In this document: one piece after another, positions 24,043 to 34,549 of the stretch
Position numbering within the stretch: position 1 is the first letter of the stretch
Layout of the letters: the number at the start of each line of letters is the position of its first letter
Program-made: the position numbers and the translations under genes
The notes under the pieces: model-generated
Told to the model about the DNA's origin: nothing
What the model saw: only the letters and a program-made list of their open reading frames with translations
Database searches by the model: none
Origin: Gnetum montanum
Taxonomy: Eukaryota > Streptophyta > Gnetopsida > Gnetales > Gnetaceae
Direction of reading: 5' to 3'
Assembly (NCBI GenBank): GCA_015680685.1
Contig: MNCI01004849.1
Coordinates: forward strand, 62,001 to 126,000
Length of the DNA: 64,000 nucleotides

Positions 24043-24362
24043 GCAATGGCCCGAAATGGCCTAAAACTAGCAATGACTTGAAATGACCTAAAACTAGCAA
24101 TGGCCCAAAAATGCCTAAAACTATGCTACATGTAGGCCCGAAATGGCCTAAAACTATGTTACGCAATGGCAAAAAATGACCTAAAACTAGCTATGGCCCA
24201 AAACGGCCTAAAACTAGCAATGGCCCGAAACAGCCTAAAACTAGCAATGGCCCGAAACGGCCTAAAATTAGCATAAGTCACCAGTTAGCCATTGTTCAAG
24301 TTGTTAACATATCATCTCTTTGGCATGTTACGCAAAGGCCTGAAATGGCCTAAAACTAGCAC
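24043..24362 (+). repeat. Motif array, 5' type (GGCCYGAAATGGCCTAAAACTAGCA), element C
   Basis: About ten imperfect units of roughly 25-30 bases with core CTAAAACTAGCA and linker ATGGCCCGAAACGG, plus one larger internal duplication (CATACCATCCTTTTGGCATG near 24019 and CATATCATCTCTTTGGCATG near 24307). It lies between the end of the protease frame and the 3' end of the antisense ORF. Confidence 0.85.
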
Positions 24363-24430
24363 ATGAAAGCATGAGCATTTTATACAAAATGTCGCATGTA
24401 TGCAATGCACAAGTTAGCATAAAATCAATT

Positions 24431-24460
24431 TTTATTTCATAGAATCCACTTTGCTTTATT
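24431..24460 (-). terminator. Candidate poly(A) signals of the antisense ORF
   Basis: Two AATAAA hexamers on the minus strand (24455-24460 and 24431-24436), about 80-100 bases beyond the proposed stop codon. Confidence 0.4.
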
Positions 24461-24537
24461 CAAAACTTTTGTCTATTAAACAATGTTTGCAAAATTTGTT
24501 ACAAAAATTCAAAACTTCAAAAAAAATCCCATGTTGT

Positions 24538-27500
24538 CATGGGTTGTCTCTGTTCGCATCATCTTCGTCTTTTATTTCTGCATCATTTCCTTTTGCATCG
24601 CCTTCCCTTGCATTGTCCTCTACTGATTCTTCACTCCCTCCCTCTACGGGCCCTACGCCCTCATCTAGAGCTTGCATCGCATGAGTGAAGTGGTCAACTA
24701 GGGTAAAAAATGCAAATTACAATAGAGCATAAGCATTAACATGGTAGAAAGTAACTAAACTGAGAGGGGCTTGCATCTGTCTCAAAGGGTATTTTGTCTA
24801 AATGGATCCCAAGGTGGTGCCAAACCTCCTCTACCATGATGTCCATCCAATGCTTGTTTCTTGGTTCAACATCCACAGTAGATCTCTTCCTTTTAGTGGT
24901 TGTCCACCTTGGTGGTCCTGGAGAGAAGAAGACGATTGTGGTCTCCCCTGTGGGAAGGTCCACTTTCAGGTCAAGAGATTCCGTAACCTTTACTTGATCC
25001 TTGAACTTGGCATAGGCCTCAGAAGCATCAACGACATTTACGAATGCTTCATACGTAAACGCCTCCATAGTAGTGTCCTTGTATAGTTTACAATCGATGG
25101 AATTTTCCCATTTATACATATTCTTATGGTTTTTCTAGGACTACCCCCATTCGTAAACCTTTGCGTTGAAGTCTTTCAAATCCTGACACTTCTGGGCTAG
25201 CAAGTCCATTTGCATCCATTGTTCGATTATCTCGCAGGTGGCTTCAACATTCTGATTTGTGACTATCCAAAACCTAGCATAGTTTATCATAGCTCTACGC
25301 CAGTCCTCATTATTTTTGTCACAGGATACGAGGAACTCGTTTCTCAACTTGAGATCCTCCACCTCGGTGACCAGGTTGGCCTCTCATTGCTCAACCCTTT
25401 GGACCCATTTCCACAAGTCCTCACTAATGCTCTTATACTTCCACAAGGAGCATGCCAAGTGCAAAATGCATTTGCAAGCGTCGTTGTATGCATGAAAAGA
25501 TACACTAATCACTTTAGGCAAGAATGTAGGCATGGCACCAACTTTCAAATGTCGTGCTAGGTCCCATTTGAGTCGAGAGGCTACCATGACACAAAGAGCA
25601 TAGAAATTGCATTAACGTAGCAAGATTAGCAAACTCAAAAAACTCTAGCATAAAAACATGAGAGTAACTAACACTACTACTTACCCATGTCAAGGTATGC
25701 CTACTAGAGGTGGTTGATCATGTCGTCAATGATTCCCTGCATGAACGTAAACTTATCAGGGATCTCAACTCATGATTCCACATGAATTGGAGGGGGTCCT
25801 ACAACATCAATAGTAGCACCCATTACATAACTAAATGTATCAAAAATGGTCAAAAGGGGGCTATGACAAGGTAGACATATTGCCAAACTCACCAGCATCC
25901 GATTGTGATCTCCCTTCTTGCTGATGCAAGACTATGACAGTAGCCTTGGCAGAGGTCCCTGCCAAGTCTATATGGACATCTTCCTCATGTGCTGGTGCCT
26001 TTACTTTTAGGATACTAGTTTTTTTTTATTCAAAGGAGGCTCCTCTTCATTAGTAGGAGAATTCTCCCTAATAATAAGAGCTCCTGCCTTAGTGATAGGG
26101 GTTCTTCACTTCTTGATCGTGGCCCTTTCTTTTGAGATTGGGGCCTCTGTGTCTTTATTCATCGCCCTTGCCTTAGGGGCCGATACCTCTTCATCGCCTT
26201 CTTCTTCTTCTTCTTCTTCTTCCTCTGCCAACAAAGAAACATATTTGCATTAGTCCAAAACAAGTTAGCTTCAAGCAGGTGCTACGCTATGCTACACCAC
26301 CTAGCGTGGCATAGCGTAGCAAACAATAACAAAGTAAGCATTAGACAAAAGAATTTACCAATGGGGGGGTTATGTCCTCTGCAATTTAAGCCATAGACTC
26401 CACCCCTTCTCTTCCTCCACGTGAAGGATTTCCTTAGCTGGGGAAGGCATCTTCTACTACAAATTTTTGGGCACAGTCTCAGCTATGAGATGCTCCCCCC
26501 ATGACACACTACCAACTATAACAGGGAGCATCTCTCCTATGTTGTCCTGGCCACGAACATTGCTAGCCACCTGATCCTTAGTCGTCATAGAGAATGACTC
26601 CCCAATTATTTCTAGGGGATCTTGGGCTCGACTGGTCTAGAGAATCTGGTGAATCCACAGTCTAAAAATCTAGTTACGATTTTTCATGACCCAAGCTCCA
26701 TTCTCATGAACCACCAGGAACTCCGTGAAGTGCTTTAGACAAGCTATGTAGAAGGCATAATGTATGTTGGAACAGGACTCCGATTTTTGATAGAGTCCTA
26801 AGATTTTTTCCTACAAGCCTTTACATAGAAAGCTGGCCCAGTTGTAATAGGCCCCCTCTTCCATGACCTCATGCATTATTCAGGCCTACTCAAGCCCTAG
26901 GACCTTCCCTTCGGTAAGCAACTGGGGGAACGCATGAGCATGGAAGATAGGATAGATCTCCTTGGTGGGCCCATATTTAAGCTTCTCCATGGGGAGCCAT
27001 TTTCACTCCTTGGCAATCCCCAGCCACTTTTAAATGTCCTTCTTCTAAAGGATCAGCTCCTTCTTACCCTTTGACCCTATGAGGATGCCGTCAGTAGGGA
27101 CACCAAATAGGTTCATGAATAGCTATTCATTCATTTCAATGACCACCTTCATGCCTCATATGTGCGTACAGAAGTGGCTTGCCTTTTCAAAAAAGGAGTT
27201 GAACAGGAAGAGCATCTCGACGGCAGAAACACTCATATTTGGGGCTAAGAATAGATTCGTAAGCCTAGCCTTTTGGATGTTCTAGACCAAGAAATCCAAA
27301 GCCGCACAGTTTATCTAGCGTTGGCTCGCTTCTACTTCATCATAGTTGAAGTAGATGTTTGCCCCCTGTGTCTCGGTGGTTACCATCGTCACCTCCTGGG
27401 GCTTCTTCACCCTTGCAATAGTTTCACAAAAATGATTAGCATAAAACCACAAAAAATACAAAGATTGCAAAGGCACTTAAGCATGTGACACTTACTGTTT

Positions 27501-28983
27501 GGCCTACCAGGTTTGTACAGTAACGGGAACAATGGAGGTTCAACTAGAACTTGTTCAACCATGACCATTTTGAAGGGTTCTACCCACTCCTCATCTAGCC
27601 AACCCTGAACTTTGCACTAATGATAGGGAATAGAATATAGGCCTAGGTAGGTGTGGTATTCACCCCTACATTAACCAATCACACCCACCCGCAGGTTCTC
27701 AGTAGAAGAGAACTCCTGTAGGACTATCTGTGCTGTAGCTAGTAGAACCGGTAGGTCGCGAACCCCATCCTTGTTGATGAGGAACCTAGTAACAAAAACA
27801 TATTGTTAGCATTTGGCCAATATGGCTAGCATCACACAACACAATGGAACAAGGCTACAAAACTCACCCACCAACACAGTAGACAGTTCCCTGAGGGTTC
27901 TATAAGCACATCGCCATATAACGTGCGAGGAATAATGTGTTGTAATGGTGGTATCAACTATACTCAAGAATCTCCAAAATCCAAGCCAAATGTCTTAACC
28001 CTATTGGGCACTAACTAGATCCTTCTCCCTACTTGCTCATGATTGACTTGTCAGTCAGAAACCTCAGAATGTCCTGACTTGCCCCAGGCAATATGACTTC
28101 TATTATGCCAACCGCCTCCTCCTCCTCTAGGGATGATCAAATAATCACACTGAAGTGATTGAGGAGGAATTGTAAGAAGTCCTATAACCCTTTCCTGAAC
28201 TAGACCCCCTGCTCTCCAACAAGTATCTGGGGATGAGGAGCATTGGCCACAGGTTTTCTCACATGACATAGGACCCCTCTAATTTCTAAAACAATCAAGA
28301 TTGGCCTTAGCCCCATCCTGCACCATGCCAACCAGCAAGTGTTAGCATCATGTCTAAGTGCAATACACATGCAATGTAGCAATACTTAGCATTCCACACA
28401 TATGGCGTAGCATAACCCTCTTCCCACACATAGCATAGCAAGAACATGAAAACTCTAGCATAGTAAAAATAGCCTAGCGTAGAAATAGAGCAATTAACCC
28501 TAATAGGGCAATTAACAATACGCCCGGATAGAACACGTGTCGCACTATCACATCACACATGGTCCAACCCTCCTTAGGATCCTATGTCACACCATTCAAA
28601 GATCAAGTAACTTAAGTTGTGCAAACCCCTGCAGTTATGACAATCACAGCAGTGACGGTTTAAGTAACCTTGCATGCAACAATGGCATAATGTTTATGCA
28701 CTTGCCGTGGCCGAGATGGCAACAGTAGCGATGCAAAGGCCAAAACAACATGATGATAGAAAACACAAATGGCTAAAACTAGGATGAAAAATAAAAGCAG
28801 AGAACAATAGAAGTAAAAAATGATAAAAGAATCACGAGAAAATAGAGGAAGCATAGTAACCTACTAGGTCAATGGTGTGTCCTTTCACGCCATGACACAT
28901 GCTTATGTCACATGCCCTAGGGTTTGCTTCATCACCTCAACCTTTGCAAGCACCAAATATGTGTGTTCCTTCTTTGGAGCCAT
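24538..28983 (-). pseudogene. Antisense multi-exon ORF of element C, between PR and RT
   Basis: Function unknown; I do not recognise the family. The minus strand shows an ordered series of coding stretches joined by introns: proposed start MAPKKEHTYLVLAKVEV (28983), a possible short exon near 28625-28500, then exons 28317-27868, 27785-27496, 27411-26359, 26224-25893, 25798-25685, 25580 to about 24767, and a last exon from about 24695. Donors include GTGAGT (27867, 25892) and GTAAGT/GTAAGTA (27495, 25684); acceptors include TTACTAG, TTGGCAG, GTTGTAG. The large central exon holds ASHF.THI.GMKV and LFMNLFGVPTDG; a Glu run (EEEEEEEEGDEE) comes from a CTT repeat; then a possible coiled-coil exon and an acidic tail ending DDANRDNP. 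Several stops and at least one phase clash show decay. The element B copy at 49072-50990 is homologous. Confidence 0.75.
26196..26222. repeat. (CTT)n microsatellite encoding the antisense poly-Glu run
   Basis: Perfect TTC/CTT triplets giving eight or so Glu codons on the minus strand at the start of an exon of the antisense ORF. Confidence 0.85.
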
Positions 28984-29296
28984 TGTCTTGCTCGCAGATT
29001 TCTATTCCTCGTCACTGTGCAAAAAACCACCTTGCTCGTTGTTAGCACAATCGCTTTAAGGTCACCTTGTGCTTCGAATATGGGCTCTACGCTCTTACGA
29101 TGAGAATCATAAGCTTACTAAGGTTTAATCCCTATTTATGGCCATAATGGTAAAAAGGGAAACTTGCCACTCTCTCTCTCCATTTAACACAAAGTGCGCC
29201 ATACAGCGTAGCATGCTCACCATGACATCGTAGCACTATTAGCATTAAAACCTTGACATACTTAAAGCTAATGGCTTGCTTTCTCAAGAAACAAAA

Positions 29297-29310
29297 TATA
29301 TATATATTTT
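29297..29310 (-). promoter_or_regulatory. Candidate TATA element for the antisense ORF
   Basis: An alternating ATATATATAT run, about 315 bases upstream (minus strand) of the proposed ATG at 28983. Position and composition fit a core promoter, but the region is AT-rich and chance is possible. Confidence 0.35.
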
Positions 29311-29321
29311 TGATTATCTCG

Positions 29322-29640
29322 GTCTAAGAAGACCTTAAATTAGAAATCATAGCATAGTTTCACTCTTACCGATCCGAAAAGACCTTAAACTAGCAAACCC
29401 CAATGTAGTTGCAACTTTCGTGGTTCGAAAAAGACCTTAAACTAGCATGTTTTGATCTATTATATGTTTACAGTCCACAATGACACTAAACTAGCAATCT
29501 TACATTTTCACATTGGAAGTTTTACATTTTATCCTTAGCAATTTCATGTTCTCATGTTGATAGTTTACATTTTTCCTATTAGCAGCTCTACATCTCCATG
29601 CCATAGTGGTCTGCCATGACTTTAAACTAGCAAAATTATA
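29322..29640 (+). repeat. Motif array between antisense ORF and pol, element C
   Basis: At least five units with cores such as ACCTTAAACTAGCA, ACACTAAACTAGCA and CTTTAAACTAGCA, with linkers of the GGTCYGAAAAGACC kind (themselves dyad-like). Units are 60-110 bases apart, looser than the arrays at 24043 and 33246. Confidence 0.75.
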
Positions 29641-29740
29641 ATTCTTACATTACATCTTGTCATTGTTTTGCAAGTTTTCATTATACACGATTGCTACCAA
29701 TAGGTGCCTCTTAACCAAGCTTTCTTCTCATTTTGACAGG

Positions 29741-32700
29741 TTAAACAGAAAATGGAAATCCATCGCGATCTCTCCATGCCCTTAACCCTAGAAGGTCCAC
29801 ATGGAAAGCTTGCAAGACAACTAAACCCAGACCTGATCGACTGGGAGTCAACCACAGCTAGCCCCATAGCATCCTTAGAAACATCCCTAGACTAGCCCGA
29901 GCATCTAGTTCGAACCCTAGATTTAGAGGCTAGGGATGTAACTGAAGATCCTCTCTTTGAGATGCATGTGACCACGTCCAAGGGAGAAGTAAAAATGTTA
30001 AAGCTTAGCTCCCTCCTAGATGCATAGACACACGGAAATGTAGCCAAGATTCTACAAGACAACGTCAAATTCTTTGCATGGTCGTATAGCGACATGCCAA
30101 GTTTAGATCTAAGGCTGATACAACACAACATCTTCCTAGACCCGCACATGAAGGCAGTCAAGTAGAAGGCTCGTAAAGTCAAACCAGAGATCACACTAGC
30201 TTTAAGGGATGAAATCACCAAGCTATACCAAGCTGGTTTCATCTGTGCAGTTGATTATTTGGAATGGATGTCCAACATCATCATAGTTTCTAAGAAAATG
30301 GGAGGAATACGAATCTATATAGACTTCCAGGATTTGAACAAGGCAACAATCAAACATGATTTCCCACTTCCAAGCATCGATCAACTCATCGACACTACAG
30401 CTGGTCATGCTCTATTATCCTTCATGGATGGCTTTTCCGGCTACAACCAGATTCACATCAATCCAGAGAATCATCTAACAATGACCTTCATGACCCCATG
30501 GGGAACCTTCTATTACACCATGATGCCTTTTGGGCTCAAGAATGTTGGAGCAACCTACCAGCGAGCCATGACCTACATCTTCAGCGACTACACCCTAGAA
30601 ACGTTAAATGACTTCGTGGATGATATAGCAGTCAAGTCCAAGCAGTTAGTTGATCACCCACGCGATCTAGGCATAGTCCTTAAATGTTGTCAAATGCATG
30701 ATCTACGCATTAATCCTAAGAAGTGTGTCTTCGATGTGAAAACCAGATGCATATTAGGGTTTGTAGTATTGAAGGCTAGAATAAGGGTGGACCCTGACAA
30801 AGTTAAGGCCATCATCAACCTGGCACCTCCCAGAAACCTTAAGGAGTTATGTGGCTTGCAAGGTAGGGTACAATTCATCTGAAGGTTCATAGCAAAGTTG
30901 ACTGACAAGTTACATCCCATGCAACATCTTCTAAAGAAAGGGGTTAACTTCGAGTGGACAACTCAATGTCAATGAGCCTTTGATGACTTAAAGGAAGAGC
31001 TTTCGCACCTCCCAACCATGCATCTGCCACAAAGAATTAAGCCTTTCTTCATCTACCTTGCCACCTCTGACACATCTATTGTAGCACTACTATGTTAGAA
31101 AAAAGATGACAGATCTGAGATACTAGTGTATTATCTGAGTCATGCATTAATAGCACATGAGGAAAAATACAACGAAGTAGAGAGGAATTGCCTTGATTTA
31201 GTGTTTACATTAAAAAAGTAAAGGCACTATCTATTTTGTAGTGTATTCAACATCATTTGCAAAAGCAACATACACCAGGCTATCACTAACAACCTGTATG
31301 AAAGTAGCAGGATAGCCTGATGGAAGGAAATAACCATGGAATTCAACCTACACTATGTAATCTAGTCATCAACTAAGGGTCAAGCCATAGCAACGTAACT
31401 TACGGCCTCACCCATCGACGACCACGCAACCATAGAACCCAAATTCCCAAATGAGCATGTTGGCACTATCAACATCGTTCCATCGCACCTAGAAGCTACT
31501 TTACACTTTGACGGTGCCTCAACCTCACGAGGAGGTAGCATAGGTTCCATCATTATGTTCCCCTCTCAGGAAATGCACCTATTTTCTTATCATTTTACAT
31601 TCCCCTGCACCAACAATGTGGAAGACTATGAGGGGCTACTCAGAGGTCTCTCAGCTGCCTAAGCACTACGCATACAACACTTGGCAATCTGTGGTGATTC
31701 GCAACTAGTTGTAAATCAAATCACCGAGGTATATGCCTACAAAGCTATGCACCTACAACCCTACTACGACCTAGTAAAAATCATGCTTAAGTAATTTGCA
31801 ACCATAGATGTGCAACACATGCCATGCAATGAGAACATCACGGCAGATGCTTTAGCCACCCTTGCATTAAACATTCCACCACACTCGTTTGCAAGTCTAC
31901 CAACTGCGATTGTGAAATGTACTGAGCCTATCACTTAGGTGGGACACATGGCCTCTAGCATTGCTACGGACACCTAGGAGTGGTATGCTAACATTAAAGC
32001 CTACTTGCAACATGGTGAAACTCCACATGGACTAACATCTGTTCAGAGAGATGTGATCCACAAGCATGCCCAGCAATATATGCTCATGTTGAATGATGCC
32101 CTATTTCAATGCTCCTATGATGAGATATTGTTGGCATGCGTGGATGGGGAGCAGGCACAAAAGGTAGTTAATGAAGTGCATGAGGGGTTGTGTGGTGGAC
32201 ACATAGCACCTAGGGCTATGGCTACGAAAATCAGACACCTAGGGTAATATTGGCCCCACATGGAGCATGAATGCCTATCGAAAGTCAAGACATGTGACAT
32301 GTGCTAGAAATACAAAAATCTCATACACATCTCACCTACGGACCTACACCCAACGCAAATCACATGGCCTTTCCAATGATGGGGACTAGACCTCATAGGA
32401 CCTAGCATGCCTAAGTCCTCTATAGGGCATAGCTTCATTATCACCACCACCGAGTATTTTACTAAGTGGATGGAAGCCATTCCCCTAAGGAAAATGATGT
32501 CTCAACAAATCTACCACTTCATCTTGGACAACATCGTGACAAGGTTTGGGATTCCAATGACTATTGTAACTGACAATGGGCCATAATTCAGTAGTACGGA
32601 AACCCAAACCTTCTGCAACAATCTAGGCATCAAGCAATCATTCTCCTCCCCATACTACCCACAGGCAAATGAACAAGTGAAGGCTACAAATAAGTCCATC

Positions 32701-33222
32701 ATCAACTTGCTGAAGTGAATGCTTAACAATAGTAAGAGGCAGTGGCATGAGTAGATCCTCTACATTCTATGGGCCTACAGGACGACATGTAGAACCACGA
32801 CAAGTAAGACACCTTACATCCTTCTTTATGGATCTGAGGTTGTGTTGCCTCTTGAGTTGTAGGTACCATCACTCTGGATGATCCTCGTGGATGTTGTAAG
32901 TGAAGCCTAGAACGACAAGTTGTGGATCATCGACCTCGACTTAATAGAGGAGGAGCATGCATAGATTCTGAGCTACATAGAGCACTACCAGAGCAAGCAA
33001 CATCAAAAGCACCATGCAGACCCACATTGACAACTAGTATAAAAGGGAGACCTCATCCTCAAGGCTTTCCATGAGCATGTGAGTAAATTTTTAGCCAACT
33101 GGGAAGGCCCTTACATGGTCACTAAAGCATTCATGAATGAATCCTTCAAGCTAGTAGACATGGATGACAACGAGTTCACCAACCCAGTGAATCACTCGTA
33201 CCTCAAGCCGTACTACATCTGA
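29741..33222 (+). pseudogene. pol: Tat-lineage pol of element C: RT, RNase H, second RNase H, integrase
   Basis: About 1,160 codons stay in one frame from near 29741 to the final TGA at 33220-33222, interrupted by roughly 25 stop codons but no net frameshift. RT: DFQDLNKAT, FPLPSIDQLIDT, FSGYNQIHI, MMPFGLKNVGATYQRAM, active box FVDD (30613-30624); 30259-30882 is fully open. First RNase H: IYLATSDTSI, LSHALIAHEEKYNEVE, RHYLFC. Second (plant/archaeal-type) RNase H: LHFDGAST near 31495, NNVEDYEGLLRGL, GDSQLVVNQ, NITADALATLAL. Integrase: VHEGLCGGH and CDMC finger, WGLDLIGPS, TIVTDNGP near 32570, then QANEQVK with Lys in place of the catalytic Glu (32680-32682), and a C-terminal FLANWEGPYMVTKAF to SYLKPYYI. 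No chromodomain is seen. Confidence 0.93.
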
Positions 33223-33245
33223 AGCATGAAGAAATTGAGCAACGT

Positions 33246-33491
33246 CTACAATGATGTTAGACTAGCGACATCAAGTAGTATCCATAATGACATTAAACTA
33301 GCGGCATTAAGCATCCTCCACTATGATGATAAAATAGCAACAACAACAAGCAACATCTGCTACGATGTTAAACTGGTAGCAACCGTCCGCTACGACATAA
33401 AATTGGTATGTACGGTCTGTTAGGATCTTAAACCAACACAACAGTGCACTAGGATTCTAAACTAGCACACAGTCCACCAGGACCTTAAACT
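33246..33491 (+). repeat. Motif array, 3' type (CCRCTATGAYRTTAAACTAGCA), element C
   Basis: About eight units of 28-38 bases starting right after the pol stop. Each has CYRCWATGAY-TTAAACTRGCA, later ones drifting to CCACCAGGACCTTAAACT. The same type recurs in E at 44866-45115 and inside E gag at 41688-41752. Confidence 0.85.
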
Positions 33492-34496
33492 GAGTTCACG
33501 TCATGTCCCTAGCACGCAACTATGCCAAGTACACATTGAATGAGCATGCATAATGATGATGTGGGAGTGGGACGTTGCAACTCCAGAACGCAGTTCACGA
33601 TGCACTGGGAACACAATCTAGAACACATGCGATGCCACCACCCTTGGCATTGTGCTGACCCTCTAGAGATGTCATATGATATCACACTAGCCCTTCAAAC
33701 CTACCACCGCCATGGCCCACTACCTTGATAGTATTTCCTTAGCCAGTGCTCACCAGTAGAGTTTCAGTAGTATTGTGGCCCAGCCACAATATTGTCATCC
33801 TCCAGCCCCTTTCCAACACCTCGACTCAAACAATGTTTAGCTATGTGATAGTTAATCCCATAGCTAAACTAAGAATACATGCCTTTAGCATGGATTCTAG
33901 AGCATCTGCACTCATAGCAACTTCTGGTGCCTTCAACGTCGGCTCTGCCGCAACGACGCTGCCAAGGCTGCTACTGGCCTTCCTAATTTGGACACTGTGC
34001 ACCAACACAATTGTCCAAGATCTTCAAAAATGTCTATGGTAAGCAAGACCTCTATCCTTACTTCACATCATGGCTATTTCACTCTCTGTCGTGCTTACAG
34101 GGTACAGCTAAAAGCACGTCCAAGCCATAGTAGCAAGTGCTATGACATCGCAAAGTGAGTGCCTCGACTAGCTTGACTACTTCAGAGTGCAAATTCCATG
34201 ATGTATGTAACACAGCTCACCACATGGGAAGCATTTGTAGGTAGTTCAAAACCCTTTGTCGATGTCACACAACTCATCCTACGAAGGAAACACGTGTCGT
34301 ACAAAACGTTGAAGGTCAGAGTAAAGATGAAAATGCAAACAAGTCCCTCATGAGCACTCCGATGAGGGACTTTCCTAAACCTCATCTTTTCCCTTTACCT
34401 GGAAACTAATGAAACACTCTCAAGTGCAGCCAAGTGACATCTTAACACTCACTAAGTAGCAACATTAGCATCATGCCTTCTGTGGTGTTTCTTTTT
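33492..34496 (+). other. 3' spacer of element C
   Basis: One kilobase between the motif array and the 3' hairpin. Short open stretches (33746-34042) show no recognisable domain. TCGTGCTTACAG at 34091-34102 sits at the place of the splice-acceptor-like sequence shared by A (10770) and E (45405). Confidence 0.4.
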
Positions 34497-34540
34497 CTTT
34501 GTCAACGTCTCTCGAGCCCATCCTCCAGACGTCGACAAAG
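34497..34540 (+). other. 14-bp inverted repeat overlapping the polypurine tract, element C
   Basis: Left arm CTTTGTCAACGTCT (34497-34510) and right arm AGACGTCGACAAAG (34527-34540) pair with one mismatch over a 16-base loop; the right arm runs into the polypurine tract. Element E has the counterpart (46194-46207 and 46224-46237) with two mismatches. Confidence 0.75.
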
Positions 34541-34549
34541 GGGGGCCAA
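34534..34549 (+). other. Polypurine tract of element C
   Basis: GACAAAGGGGGGCCAA directly before the TG of the 3' LTR. Confidence 0.88.

Noticed and set aside
24736-25560. Plus-strand open stretches opposite the antisense ORF as sense pol sequence.
   Set aside because: They show no PR/RT motifs, whereas the minus strand has long coherent coding with splice borders; the plus-strand frames are shadows.
29741-33222. Possibility that the many in-frame TAG/TAA/TGA codons are read through (alternative code, RNA editing or programmed suppression).
   Set aside because: All three stop codons occur, at positions varying between copies, together with missense changes at catalytic sites. Methylation-driven decay explains them without new biology.
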